Source: Halopelagius inordinatus
Lineage (GTDB): Archaea; Halobacteriota; Halobacteria; Halobacteriales; Haloferacaceae
Length of the DNA: 64,000 nucleotides
Assembly (NCBI RefSeq): GCF_900113245.1
Contig: NZ_FOOQ01000001.1
Coordinates: forward strand, 868,001-932,000
Direction of reading: 5' to 3'
The notes under the pieces were generated by a model. The model ran no database searches, was not told where the DNA came from, and saw only the letters and a program-made list of their open reading frames with translations. Below, in pieces: positions 27,694-36,948 of this stretch. Made by a program: the position numbers and the translations under genes. Positions within the stretch are counted from its first letter, which is position 1; every line of letters starts with the position of its first letter.

Positions 27694-28200
27694 CTACTCC
27701 TCCCGTCGGTTCCGTCTCTCTATCCGTTCGAACGCGTCCGCGTCGGCCGACTCCTCGCCCGCGAGGTCCATCGACTCCTCCGGGTCGTACGCGCCCATCG
27801 GAAGCGACCGTTCGACGCTCCCTCCTCGGCCGTCCGCGTCGCCGCCGACCCCCGGGGCGTTCGCGGACGTCTCGACGGAGACGAAGTACAGCGTCCGCGT
27901 GGTCCCGGTTCCGCTGGTGTGGCCGTAGTGGAAGTACGGCGGCGTCCCCCTCTCTACGACGTCGCGCACGTCCCCGTAGTCGTCTACGTCGAAGTACGCC
28001 CAGGCGGCGGTGCCGCGACTCTCGTCGTCGGCGTGGTAGACGACGCCCGTCTCCGACTGGTCGGCGGAGAACAGAAGCGTCGCCTCGTCGCGCCCGCCGT
28101 GACCCCGTTCCGGCCCCCGCAGTACGATGCGGCGCTTTATCGGTCCCCACGGTTCGACCGCGAGGTCGTAATCGTCGACCTCGAAGGTAGTCGTCGCCAT
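27694..28200 (-). CDS. Hypothetical haloarchaeal protein
   Basis: A 168-residue soluble acidic protein, not recognised. Residues about 1-110 look like a compact beta-rich domain (FEVDDYDLAVEPWGPIKRRI, LYFVSVETS), followed by a low-complexity glycine/aspartate tail. No cysteine pairs, signal or membrane span. It is convergent with purL with no spacing, and its stop abuts the purL stop. Confidence 0.75.
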   Translation of the reverse strand: MATTTFEVDDYDLAVEPWGPIKRRIVLRGPERGHGGRDEATLLFSADQSETGVVYHADDESRGTAAWAYFDVDDYGDVRDVVERGTPPYFHYGHTSGTGTTRTLYFVSVETSANAPGVGGDADGRGGSVERSLPMGAYDPEESMDLAGEESADADAFERIERRNRREE

Positions 28201-28312
28201 ATCTCACTCTACTCAGAGCGTGTCAATAACTCTCAGGAGCCGTCGGGACGCGCGTCTCTCGCGGGGCCGGGACTTTCGACGCGGGCGGAACGACGGGGAT
28301 CGACCGGCGGCG

Positions 28313-28474
28313 TTACAGGAGGAGGGGGACGCCGAAGACGACGGCGAGACCGACGGCGAGAACGAGGAGTCCGGTGGTGACCTGCCCCATCGAGAACGTC
28401 TGCATCGGTGAGGTAGTCCGTCCGATCTGCTCTCCTTCGTCGTGTTCTGCGGGCGCGTGGCCGTGGTCGCTCAT
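28313..28474 (-). CDS. Single-helix membrane protein, DUF7550-like
   Basis: A 53-residue protein starting MSDHGHAPAEHDEGEQ. It has a histidine/acidic head, a middle SPMQTFSMGQV and one C-terminal membrane helix (TTGLLVLAVGLAVVFGVPLLL-like, residues about 32-53). The layout matches the haloarchaeal DUF7550 family as I recall. The alternative upstream start at 28501 adds nine residues without clear support. Confidence 0.7.
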   Translation of the reverse strand: MSDHGHAPAEHDEGEQIGRTTSPMQTFSMGQVTTGLLVLAVGLAVVFGVPLLL

Positions 28475-28612
28475 AGTCGGGTGGACGAACCCCCCGTACA
28501 AAAACGCACCTAACGCGGGCGAACCGACCGCCGCGTCGGCGGCGGGAGTCGAGGTACGTCACGGTGCGCGAACGCCCCCGAGGCTAAGTATCGGCCGTCT
28601 CGAACAGTACGC

Positions 28613-30442
28613 GTGACAGACGACGCACGCGCCGGAGACGGGGCCGACGACGTCCTCCCGAACGGCGAATCGAAGCGGTGGTGGAAGGAAGCGGTCGTCT
28701 ACCAGATATACCCGCGGAGTTTCAACGACTCGAACGGCGACGGCGTCGGCGACATCCCCGGCATCGTCGAGAAACTCGACTACCTCGACGAACTCGGCGT
28801 CGACGTGATTTGGCTCAATCCCGTCTACGAGTCGCCGCACGCCGACAACGGCTACGACATCGCCGACTACCGCTCTCTGTCCGAAGAGTTCGGGACGATG
28901 GCCGACTGGGAGGAACTGCTCGCGGGGTTACACGACCGCGATATGCGTCTCATCATGGACCTCGTGGTCAACCACACCTCCGACGAGCACGAGTGGTTCG
29001 AACGCTCGCGGTCCTCCAGAGACTCGGAGTACCGCGACTACTACATCTGGCGCGAGGGACGCGACGTCGCCGAGTTAGACTCGGCGGGCCGCCGGACTGC
29101 GTCCGGCGATGCCGCGGGCGTGGACGGTTCGGTTTCCGCCGTCGGCCCCGAGGGGGAGGCGCCCCCGAACGACTGGCAGTCGCTCTTCGGCGGCCCCGCG
29201 TGGACGTACGACGAGGAGACCGAAGAGTGGTATCTCCACCTGTTCGACCGCAAGCAACCGGACCTCAACTGGCGTAACGAGGCGGTTCGCGAGGACGTCT
29301 ACGCGATGATGGACTGGTGGTTGCGGAAGGGCATCGACGGCTTCCGGATGGACGTGATAAACCTCATCTCGAAGCCCGAGGGACTCCCGAACGTCGGGTC
29401 GGAGACGACGACGGTCGAACGGGTGGCCAACGGCCCCAACGTCCACGAGTACATCTCGGAGATGAACGACGCCGTCTTGGACCGCGGCCTGTTGACCGTC
29501 GGAGAGATGGTCGGTCCCGAGATGCCGATGGAGGAGGCGCGGCGGTACGTCGCGCCCGGCCCCGAGGGCGACGGCCTCTCGATGCTGTTTCACTTCGAAC
29601 ACGTCGTCCTCGACAGGGGCGAGAAGATGTGGGACGTCGCCGAGTGGAGTCTCACGGACCTGAAGCGGGTCTTCGACCGCTGGCAGAAGGGGCTCGAAGC
29701 GGAGGGGTGGAACTCGCTGTATCTCAACAACCACGACCAACCGCGGATGGTGTCGCGGTTCGGCGACGACGGCGAGTACCGCCGCGAGTCCGCGAAACTG
29801 CTCGGGACGTTGCTCCACACGCTTCGGGGGACGCCGTACGTCTATCAGGGCGAGGAGTTGGGGATGACGAACTACCCCTTCGAGTCGCTCTCTGAGTTCC
29901 GCGACGTGGGGACGCTCAATCAGGTCCGCCCCGCCATCGAGGCGGGCGAGGTAGCCTCGTTCGAGGAGGTGAAACGCGGCCTCCGGAACAACAGTCGCGA
30001 CAACGCGCGGACGCCGATGCAGTGGACGGACCGAGACCACGCGGGGTTCACCGACGGCGACCCGTGGATAGCCGTGAACCCTAACTACACGCGCGTCAAC
30101 GTGCAAGACGAACGGCGCGACTCGGAGTCGGTGTGGCACTACTACCGGCGGCTGTTCGAACTGCGCTCGGAGCACGACACCGTCGCGTACGGCGACTACG
30201 AACCGTATCTACAGGACCACGAACGCGTCTGGGCGTACACCCGGACGCTCGGCGACGAGACGTTACTGGTCACCCTCAACTTCGCCAGCGAACCGGTCGC
30301 GTTCGAACTTCCCGAGGGCGCGACGGGCGCGCGCCCGGACGTGCTCTTGGCGAACTACGACGTGCCGGACGCGCAGGTGGACGCCGCCTCCGCGGGGTCG
30401 TTCGAACTGCGGCCGTGGGAGGCCCGAGTGTACGCGCTTTGA
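28613..30442 (+). CDS. GH13 alpha-glucosidase, first tandem copy
   Basis: A 609-residue glycoside hydrolase family 13 enzyme, similar to oligo-1,6-glucosidases/alpha-glucosidases. The nucleophile is D247 in GFRMDVINLISK, the acid/base E298 in TVGEMVG, and the third aspartate D375 in NNHDQPRMVS. The calcium/substrate region I motif is MDLVVNHTSDEH. It has no signal peptide, so a cytoplasmic role in maltose/isomaltose-type oligosaccharide use is inferred. It starts with GTG, with a taagtat element about 27 nt upstream. The second copy follows 57 nt downstream. Confidence 0.92.
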   Translation: MTDDARAGDGADDVLPNGESKRWWKEAVVYQIYPRSFNDSNGDGVGDIPGIVEKLDYLDELGVDVIWLNPVYESPHADNGYDIADYRSLSEEFGTMADWEELLAGLHDRDMRLIMDLVVNHTSDEHEWFERSRSSRDSEYRDYYIWREGRDVAELDSAGRRTASGDAAGVDGSVSAVGPEGEAPPNDWQSLFGGPAWTYDEETEEWYLHLFDRKQPDLNWRNEAVREDVYAMMDWWLRKGIDGFRMDVINLISKPEGLPNVGSETTTVERVANGPNVHEYISEMNDAVLDRGLLTVGEMVGPEMPMEEARRYVAPGPEGDGLSMLFHFEHVVLDRGEKMWDVAEWSLTDLKRVFDRWQKGLEAEGWNSLYLNNHDQPRMVSRFGDDGEYRRESAKLLGTLLHTLRGTPYVYQGEELGMTNYPFESLSEFRDVGTLNQVRPAIEAGEVASFEEVKRGLRNNSRDNARTPMQWTDRDHAGFTDGDPWIAVNPNYTRVNVQDERRDSESVWHYYRRLFELRSEHDTVAYGDYEPYLQDHERVWAYTRTLGDETLLVTLNFASEPVAFELPEGATGARPDVLLANYDVPDAQVDAASAGSFELRPWEARVYAL

Positions 30443-30499
30443 GGAGGGAGTTCCGTGAACAGTTTACAGGAAGCAACGCTTAGAACCGAGGACGTACAG

Positions 30500-32287
30500 A
30501 TGAGTGAGTCAGGAACGTCGACGACGCCCGAGTACGACCGCGAGTGGTGGAAAGAGGCGGTCGTCTACCAGATATATCCGCGGAGTTTCAACGACTCGAA
30601 CGGCGACGGCGTCGGCGACATCCCCGGCATCGTCGAGAAACTCGACTACCTCGACGAACTCGGCGTCGACGTGGTGTGGCTCAACCCCGTCTACGAGTCG
30701 CCGGGCGTCGACAACGGCTACGACATCGCCGACTACCGCGCCATCAACGACCGGTACGGGACGATGGCCGACTGGGAGGAACTGCTCGCGGGATTACACG
30801 ACCGCGATATGCGTCTCATCATGGACCTCGTGGTCAACCACACCTCCGACGAGCACGCGTGGTTCCAGCGCTCGCGGTCCTCCAGAGACTCCGAGTACCG
30901 CGACTACTACATCTGGCGGGAGGGGCGGTCACTCCGGGAGGCGGGCGTCTCGGAAGCCGAGTTCGACGCCTCCGAGTACCACCTCCCGCGGGGCGTCCGC
31001 GAACTGCCGCCGAACGACTGGGAGTCTTTCTTCGGCGGGTCCGCGTGGACGTACGACGAGGAGACGGGCGAGTGGTACCTCCACCTGTTCGACGAGCGAC
31101 AACCCGACCTGAACTGGCAGAGCGAGACGCTCCGCGAGGAGATTTACGAGATGATGGGCTGGTGGCTGCAGAAGGGTATCGACGGCTTCCGGATGGACGT
31201 GATAAACCTCATCTCGAAACCCGAGGGCCTGCCGGACGGCGACGACTCCGACGCCATCGTCCGCGGCGCAGACCAGTTCGTCAACGGGCCGAACATCCAC
31301 GAGTACATCTCGGAGATGCACGACCGAGTGCTCTCGAACTACGACGCGATGACCGTCGGCGAGATGGCCGAGGTGACAGTAGACGAAGCGTTGCGGTTCT
31401 CCGAAGACGGGATGAGCATGGTGTTCAACTTCGACCACCTCCGCCTCGACTTCGGGCCGGAAGGCGGGCGGTGGACGAAAGGGGAGTGGACGCTGGACGG
31501 CCTCAGATCGACGCTCACCGAGTGGCAGGAGGGGCTCGAAGCGGAGGGGTGGAACTCGCTTCACTTCAACAACCACGACGAACCGCGGATGGTGTCGCGG
31601 TTCGGCGACGACGGCGAGTACCGCCGCGAGTCCGCGAAACTGCTCGCGACGCTTCTCCTGACGCTGAAGGGGACGCCGTTCATGTACCAAGGCGAGGAGA
31701 TAGGGATGCAGAACTACCCCTTCTCCTCGCTGACGGAGGTGCGTGACGTGGACACGCTGAACAACGTCCGGTTCGCCCGCGAGAGCGGCCGCCTCGAAAC
31801 GGACGAGGAGGTACTCGAACTCGTCCAACACCGCTCGCGCGACAACGCCCGGACGCCGATGCAGTGGCACGACGACGAACACGCCGGGTTCACGAACGGC
31901 ACCCCGTGGATGCCGGTGAACCCGAACTACACGGAGGTCAACGTCGCCGCCGCCCGCCGCGACGAGCGGTCGGTTCACCGTTACTACCGGCACCTCCTCT
32001 CGCTTCGCGACGAGTACGAGGTGTTCGTCTACGGCGACTACACCCTCCACACGCCGGACCACGAACAGGTGTGGGCGTACTCGCGAGTGACGACGGACGC
32101 GGAACTGTTCGTCGTCTTGAACTTCGACGGGACGGCGACGACCTACGCCCCGCCCGCAGACGTGGTGGGCGAGGCGGAACTGCTCGCGAGCAACTACGGT
32201 CTCGCGACCGGCGGCATCGGCGAGACGCTGGACCTCAGCCCGTGGGAGGCGCGGGTGTACCTCCTCGACGACCCGGTGACGGCGTGA
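30500..32287 (+). CDS. GH13 alpha-glucosidase, second tandem copy
   Basis: A 595-residue paralogue of the preceding gene. The catalytic residues are D233 (FRMDVINL), E288 (TVGEMAE) and D360 (NNHDEPRMVS). The first ~100 residues are almost identical to copy one, including long identical DNA runs, while the middle region (about 140-190 and 240-300) differs. The residue after the third aspartate is Glu here and Gln in copy one, which may reflect different substrate preference. The ATG at 30500 is chosen because homology to copy one begins just after it. Confidence 0.92.
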   Translation: MSESGTSTTPEYDREWWKEAVVYQIYPRSFNDSNGDGVGDIPGIVEKLDYLDELGVDVVWLNPVYESPGVDNGYDIADYRAINDRYGTMADWEELLAGLHDRDMRLIMDLVVNHTSDEHAWFQRSRSSRDSEYRDYYIWREGRSLREAGVSEAEFDASEYHLPRGVRELPPNDWESFFGGSAWTYDEETGEWYLHLFDERQPDLNWQSETLREEIYEMMGWWLQKGIDGFRMDVINLISKPEGLPDGDDSDAIVRGADQFVNGPNIHEYISEMHDRVLSNYDAMTVGEMAEVTVDEALRFSEDGMSMVFNFDHLRLDFGPEGGRWTKGEWTLDGLRSTLTEWQEGLEAEGWNSLHFNNHDEPRMVSRFGDDGEYRRESAKLLATLLLTLKGTPFMYQGEEIGMQNYPFSSLTEVRDVDTLNNVRFARESGRLETDEEVLELVQHRSRDNARTPMQWHDDEHAGFTNGTPWMPVNPNYTEVNVAAARRDERSVHRYYRHLLSLRDEYEVFVYGDYTLHTPDHEQVWAYSRVTTDAELFVVLNFDGTATTYAPPADVVGEAELLASNYGLATGGIGETLDLSPWEARVYLLDDPVTA

Positions 32288-32341
32288 GTCTGCCGTAGTC
32301 GAAACGGTCAAACGGCAGTTGGCCGAATATCCGAGTAGCGA

Positions 32342-33154
32342 ATGCTCACGAAGCGAATCATCCCCTGTATCGACGTCGACTTAGACGAGAACGGCGACCC
32401 CGCGGTCTACACCGGCGTCAACTTCGAGGATTTAGAGTACACCGGCGACCCGGTGGAGATGGCGAAAGCGTACAACCGCGCCGGGGCCGACGAGTTCGTC
32501 TTTCTCGACATCACCGCCTCCGCGGAGGGCCGAGAGACGATGCTCGACACCGTCTCGCAGGTGGCCGACGAGGTGTTCATCCCCCTGACCGTCGGCGGCG
32601 GCATCCGGACCCGCGAGGACATAAAAGAGACGCTCCGCGCCGGCGCGGACAAGGTGTCTATCAACACCGCGGCGCTGGAGAACCCCGATCTCGTGAACGA
32701 AGGCGCGCGCGCGTTCGGAAGCCAGTGTATCGTCATCTCCGTCGACGCCCGCCGTCGGTTCGACGAGGAGGGCGAACACTACGAACGCGTCGACGGCGAG
32801 TCCTGTTGGTTCGAGTGCACCGTCAAGGGCGGCCGCGAGGGAACCGGCGTGGACGTCGTCGAGTGGGCCCGCGAGGCGGCGTCCCGCGGCGCGGGCGAAC
32901 TGTTCGTCAACTCCATCGACGCCGACGGGACGAAAGACGGCTACGACATCCCCCTCACGCGGGCCGTCTGCGAGAACGTCTCGACGCCCGTCATCGCCTC
33001 TTCGGGATGTGGCGGCCCCGAGGACATGTACGAGGTGTTCACCGAGGCGGGCGCGGACGCCGGACTCGCGGCGTCTATCTTCCACTTCGGCGACTACTCG
33101 ATAGAGGAGACGAAGCGGTACCTCGCGGACAGAGACGTTCCGATTCGCTTCTGA
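32342..33154 (+). CDS. hisF: Imidazole glycerol phosphate synthase subunit HisF
   Basis: A 270-residue (beta/alpha)8 barrel cyclase of histidine biosynthesis. It begins [18 protein letters not shown] with catalytic Asp11 and contains [22 protein letters not shown] and [13 protein letters not shown], the phosphate-binding loops. A short acidic insert around 135-150 is halophile-like. Its HisH partner is not in the window. It is isolated from other histidine genes, as is common in haloarchaea. Confidence 0.97.
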   Translation: MLTKRIIPCIDVDLDENGDPAVYTGVNFEDLEYTGDPVEMAKAYNRAGADEFVFLDITASAEGRETMLDTVSQVADEVFIPLTVGGGIRTREDIKETLRAGADKVSINTAALENPDLVNEGARAFGSQCIVISVDARRRFDEEGEHYERVDGESCWFECTVKGGREGTGVDVVEWAREAASRGAGELFVNSIDADGTKDGYDIPLTRAVCENVSTPVIASSGCGGPEDMYEVFTEAGADAGLAASIFHFGDYSIEETKRYLADRDVPIRF

Positions 33155-33225
33155 GCGGGGTTCTCGCTTCGGTCGACGGCGACCGCTCTCGGCTATCGGA
33201 ACACAGACGCAGAAGTCGCCCGCGT

Positions 33226-33510
33226 CTACAGTGCGGCCTCGAAGGCCGTCGTGAAGTCGTCGGTCATGGTCTGTACGCTTCGGGAGGCGTCCGCGAGAGC
33301 GTCGAGCGGGTCCGTTCCGTCCTCCGTCTTGATAGAGAGGATGGGGTCCGTCTGGCCGCCGGACTGCTCTGGGTTCACGTCGTACGTCGCGGCGGCGACG
33401 CCGTCGGTCTCCAAGAGAGCGCCCTTGATGACGTTCATGAACGTGTGGTCCTCGCCCGCGATTTCGATGCGGAGTTCCTCGTCCGTCTTGTCGATGACCC
33501 GCAGTTCCAT
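33226..33510 (-). CDS. rpoL: DNA-directed RNA polymerase subunit L
   Basis: A 94-residue protein starting [20 protein letters not shown], with the RpoL/Rpb11 core [20 protein letters not shown] (the HTL/N-x-hydrophobic dimerisation motif) and a C-terminal helix. It pairs with RpoD to form the assembly platform. The upstream frame is open through the metallo-hydrolase gene, but the ATG at 33510 gives the usual family length. Confidence 0.95.
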   Translation of the reverse strand: MELRVIDKTDEELRIEIAGEDHTFMNVIKGALLETDGVAAATYDVNPEQSGGQTDPILSIKTEDGTDPLDALADASRSVQTMTDDFTTAFEAAL

Positions 33511-33536
33511 GCACGCCTCTTCCCGGCGACGGCGTT

Positions 33537-34526
33537 TCAGTATTTCGTATTCGGGAACAGGTCCGCGACGGTCGGGTCCTCGGTCGTCAGCCGATACTCG
33601 CCGTCGCCGTCGCGTTCGGCGACGCCTTCGTGTGCGAGGTGGTCGAGGTGGGCGAACGCCTCGCCCGGACCGTGGAGGATGTGAATCGCCTCCAGTTCGC
33701 CGAACAGGTCGGCGCTCACCGTCCACGGGTCCGCGCGCCCGCGTTCGCGGAGCACGGACACCACCCGTTCGGTCCGTTCGCGGTGGTGGTCGAGAATCGC
33801 CCGCGCCCGCGCCGTCGGGTCGTCTATCGGGTCGCGGTGGCCCGGCCACGCGCGTCCGACGTCGCGGTCCATCAGGCGGACGAGGCTCTCGACGTACCGT
33901 CCGAGTGGTCGGTCTACGCGCAGGTCCGCCCCACCGACGTTCGGCGTGTACGTCGGGAGGATAGCGTCGCCGACGAGCATCTCCTCTCTGTCCTCCGTCT
34001 CGGCGGCGAACCCCACGAGTCCGGCGGCGTGGCCGGGGAGGTGGACGACCTCCAGTTCGTCGTCGCCCGCGAGAATCCGGTCGCCGTCCGAGAGCGTCCG
34101 CACCTCGATTGCGTCGCCCTGCAGGTCGTCGTGTCGGTCCAGAAACGCGACGAGTTCGTCCCGCTTTCCCGTCGGAATCGACCACTCGTCGAAGCGGCGT
34201 TCCCGGAGTCGTCGCTCGGCGGCGACGGCGTCTCCGTCGCCGGAGACGAGTGGCGCGTCGGCCTCGTGCGCGCGGACGACGGCACCGCTCTCAGCGGCGA
34301 GTTCGCCCGCGAGGCCGGAGTGGTCGGCGTGCCAGTGGGTCAGGAGAATCTGGTCGATGTCCCCGACTCCGACGCCCGCCGCCGACAGTCCGCCGTGCAG
34401 GTCGTCTCGGACCGAATCGAGCGACGCGCCCGGGTCGACGAGCGTCGTCCGGTCACCGACGAGGAGGTAGGCGTTGTTCCGACCCTCGAAGACGGCGTTG
34501 CCGAGTCGGATGCGATGGAGGTCCAT
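33537..34526 (-). CDS. MBL-fold metallo-hydrolase
   Basis: A 329-residue protein with the canonical metal motif THWHADHSG (H64, H66, D68, H69) and later [14 protein letters not shown] and GHRDPIDD, followed by a C-terminal helical/winged extension of about 70 residues ([13 protein letters not shown]...). The extension is typical of LACTB2/glyoxalase-II-like hydrolases. The substrate is unknown. A minus-strand TATA-like stretch (gaaaacc) lies about 28 nt upstream of the ATG at 34526. rpoL follows 26 nt downstream. Confidence 0.9.
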   Translation of the reverse strand: MDLHRIRLGNAVFEGRNNAYLLVGDRTTLVDPGASLDSVRDDLHGGLSAAGVGVGDIDQILLTHWHADHSGLAGELAAESGAVVRAHEADAPLVSGDGDAVAAERRLRERRFDEWSIPTGKRDELVAFLDRHDDLQGDAIEVRTLSDGDRILAGDDELEVVHLPGHAAGLVGFAAETEDREEMLVGDAILPTYTPNVGGADLRVDRPLGRYVESLVRLMDRDVGRAWPGHRDPIDDPTARARAILDHHRERTERVVSVLRERGRADPWTVSADLFGELEAIHILHGPGEAFAHLDHLAHEGVAERDGDGEYRLTTEDPTVADLFPNTKY

Positions 34527-34620
34527 ATCCGCCGGACGCGAGGAACGTTCATGAGGGTTTTCATCCCCCAGATTCGCCGCCGCCCGTACCGTTTCACGTC
34601 TCCGGACCGAACAGTATCGC

Positions 34621-35016
34621 ATGCCTGAGTACCAACCCGGGGAGTGCAACATCGGCGAGGCGGAACAGCGACGCCGGTACGCGTTGGGACTCCTCGCATC
34701 GGTGGCGACGCTCGTCTTGATAACGTGGGTGCTCACGAACGACGGTCCGATGGGGCTCCTCGCTCTCGCGTCGATTCCGCTTTTCGGGGCGGCGGAGGGG
34801 TTCTTTCAGGGCCGCTACGAGTTCTGCACGGGATTTGCGTCGCTCGGCGTCTACGACGTGAGCGACGAGGGCCACGACCGACGAGAGGTGCGGGCGGAGG
34901 CGGACCGCAAGGCGGACAAGCGGCGGGCGTGGCGGATACACGCCTACTCCGCGTCCGTCGCCGTCGTCGGGACGGTACTGCTGTACGTCGTCGCCGGTCT
35001 CGTATATATCGACTGA
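34621..35016 (+). CDS. Hypothetical membrane protein
   Basis: A 131-residue protein with three hydrophobic spans: about residues 22-40 and 44-62, and a C-terminal one about 108-128. Between them is a charged helix (DRREVRAEADRKADKRRAW). The N-terminus has PGECNIGEAEQRRRY. I do not recognise the family. A weak TATA-like element lies about 30 nt before the ATG. It is divergent from the metallo-hydrolase gene. Confidence 0.75.
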   Translation: MPEYQPGECNIGEAEQRRRYALGLLASVATLVLITWVLTNDGPMGLLALASIPLFGAAEGFFQGRYEFCTGFASLGVYDVSDEGHDRREVRAEADRKADKRRAWRIHAYSASVAVVGTVLLYVVAGLVYID

Positions 35017-35076
35017 GTGACTAGTAAGACGCCGATACATTCAAAGCGGGTGATTTCGTACCCGGTAGCGACGGGA

Positions 35077-36174
35077 ATGGACGATTTCTACGACCTCTTG
35101 GAGGTTCCCGAGACTGCCTCCCGCGACGACGTAAAGGCGGCGTGGCGGGAGAAAGCCGGCCAGTACCATCCGGACGTGAACGACGACGAACGCGCGAACG
35201 CGCAGTTCAAGACGCTCAGGAAGGCGTACGAAGTGCTCTCGGACGAGACGGAGCGGTCGGCGTACGACCGGATGGGGCACGCGGAGTACGTCTCGAAGCG
35301 ACTCGACGGGCTTCCGACGGCGGGCATGACCCGTCCGTCCTCGGCGTCCGACGGGAACCGCTGGCAGACGGCGTCGTCTTCGGCCGCTTCGGCGACCGGA
35401 GGGGGTCGCTCGGCGTCGGCGAGTCGCGGGTCCTCGGGGAGAACCACCTCCGCTTCGTCGTCGAACCGGTCGTCAACGTCCTCGCGAACGTCGAACCGCT
35501 CGTCCACGCGGTCTTCGTCCGCGACGCGTTCTTCCACCTCTACTCGGTCGTCGACGTCGTCGTCTTCGACGGAGAATCGGTCCCGGCGGTCGTCGCGTGA
35601 CCGCACGTCGGGTTCTCGGGCGGGGTCGAACGGACGGACGGACGACGCCGGAGGGACCGCGGCGTCGGAATCGGCCTCTACGACCCCCGATTCGGCGACC
35701 GACGAGTCGTCGAGAAGTCCGCTCTGGTACGGGTGGACGGCGGTGTTTCTCGCAGGCGTCGGCTACGTCGCCGGACTCGCCGCCTACCTGCAGTCGAACC
35801 TCGCCGCGCTTTCGTCTCTGGCGGCGGCGGTGGCGACGGACCCGGTGACCGCTCTCTCGGCGAGTCACGGACTGACTCCGGCGGGAACGTTCGTCCTCGG
35901 TGCGGTCTCCGGACCGCCGTCCGCCGCCCTCGCGTTCCCGGCGGGCGCGACGCTTCTCGCAGTCGTCTTCACCGGGACGGTGGCGAAGTTCGGTCACGGG
36001 GCGGCGTACCTCTATCTCCTCGGCGCGTTCGCGCCCCTCGCGGCGTTCTCGTTCGGTACGGCGGTGGCCGTCGAACCGGCAGGCGCGACGCTCGCACTCC
36101 TCGTCGTCCTCCCTCTCGCGGCGACGCTTCTGTTCCTCGGAGACGTGGGCCGGTTCCTCCTCTCGAACCGCTGA
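35077..36174 (+). CDS. J-domain protein with membrane C-terminus
   Basis: A 365-residue protein. Residues 1-65 form a DnaJ J domain (MDDFYDLLEVPETASRDDVK, HPD at 31-33). Residues about 85-220 are a low-complexity serine/threonine/arginine-rich linker. The last ~130 residues hold about four membrane helices. It lacks the zinc-finger and substrate domains of DnaJ, so it should recruit DnaK to the membrane, not act as a general co-chaperone. The frame is open 20 codons upstream, but the J domain starts at the ATG at 35077. Confidence 0.88.
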   Translation: MDDFYDLLEVPETASRDDVKAAWREKAGQYHPDVNDDERANAQFKTLRKAYEVLSDETERSAYDRMGHAEYVSKRLDGLPTAGMTRPSSASDGNRWQTASSSAASATGGGRSASASRGSSGRTTSASSSNRSSTSSRTSNRSSTRSSSATRSSTSTRSSTSSSSTENRSRRSSRDRTSGSRAGSNGRTDDAGGTAASESASTTPDSATDESSRSPLWYGWTAVFLAGVGYVAGLAAYLQSNLAALSSLAAAVATDPVTALSASHGLTPAGTFVLGAVSGPPSAALAFPAGATLLAVVFTGTVAKFGHGAAYLYLLGAFAPLAAFSFGTAVAVEPAGATLALLVVLPLAATLLFLGDVGRFLLSNR

Positions 36175-36225
36175 CCCGGCGAAACGGCGACGGAACTTTT
36201 GTCAATCCCCTGTGAATACCGCTGT

Positions 36226-36903
36226 ATGAGCCTCGAACCCGGTGCTGTCAGACGCTTCGACCTGAGCGGAGTCAACGCGTATCTCGTGGACGACGACGAG
36301 ACGCTGACGCTCGTGGACGCCGGGACGCCCCGAGACGGCGACCGGATACGCGGACTGTTGAATCGGGCGGGACTCGGGGTCGGCGACATCGAACGGGTGT
36401 TGGTGACGCACTACGACGTGGACCACGTCGGAACGCTCGGGTCTCTCGGACTCGGCTCCGACGTCCCGATTTACGTCGCCGAACCGGACGCCGCCTACCT
36501 GCAGGGGGAGGTGGTTCCGCTGTTGACGAACCTCAAAGGCGTCATCCAGCGAGTGACCGCTCCGTTCGTCGAGGTGCCGGACAACGAGGTGAGACTCGTC
36601 GCGGACGGCGACTCGGTCGGCGGGTTCGACGTCTACCGCACGCCGGGACACACGCCCGGACACGTCTGTTACCACCACGACGGCCACGAGGCGGCGTTTC
36701 TCGGTGACTTGGTCCGCGAGTCCGGCGGCGGACTCGGACAACTCCCGCGGTTCATGAGTTACGACAGAGACCAAAACGCAGAGAGCATCCGCGAGTTCGC
36801 GGCGCGCGTCCCGCCGTTCGAGGCGGCGTGCGTGGGACACGGCCGCCCGCTTCCCCGCGACGGGTACGGCGCGCTTCGCCACCTCGCGGACAGACTCTCC
36901 TGA
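36226..36903 (+). CDS. MBL-fold metallo-hydrolase with variant metal motif
   Basis: A 225-residue protein. The metal-binding loop reads THYDVDHVG (H62, D64, D66, H67), so the second histidine of the usual HxHxDH is an aspartate. The remaining ligand motifs are present: RTPGHTPGHVCY, FLGDLV and CVGHGRPLP. It is shorter than the other MBL protein and has no C-terminal extension. A leaderless start is suggested by aactttt about 30 nt upstream of the ATG. Confidence 0.88.
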   Translation: MSLEPGAVRRFDLSGVNAYLVDDDETLTLVDAGTPRDGDRIRGLLNRAGLGVGDIERVLVTHYDVDHVGTLGSLGLGSDVPIYVAEPDAAYLQGEVVPLLTNLKGVIQRVTAPFVEVPDNEVRLVADGDSVGGFDVYRTPGHTPGHVCYHHDGHEAAFLGDLVRESGGGLGQLPRFMSYDRDQNAESIREFAARVPPFEAACVGHGRPLPRDGYGALRHLADRLS

Positions 36904-36948
36904 GGGGCTACCGGAGCTTTTTCTACCCGACTGACGTATTCCGACGCG

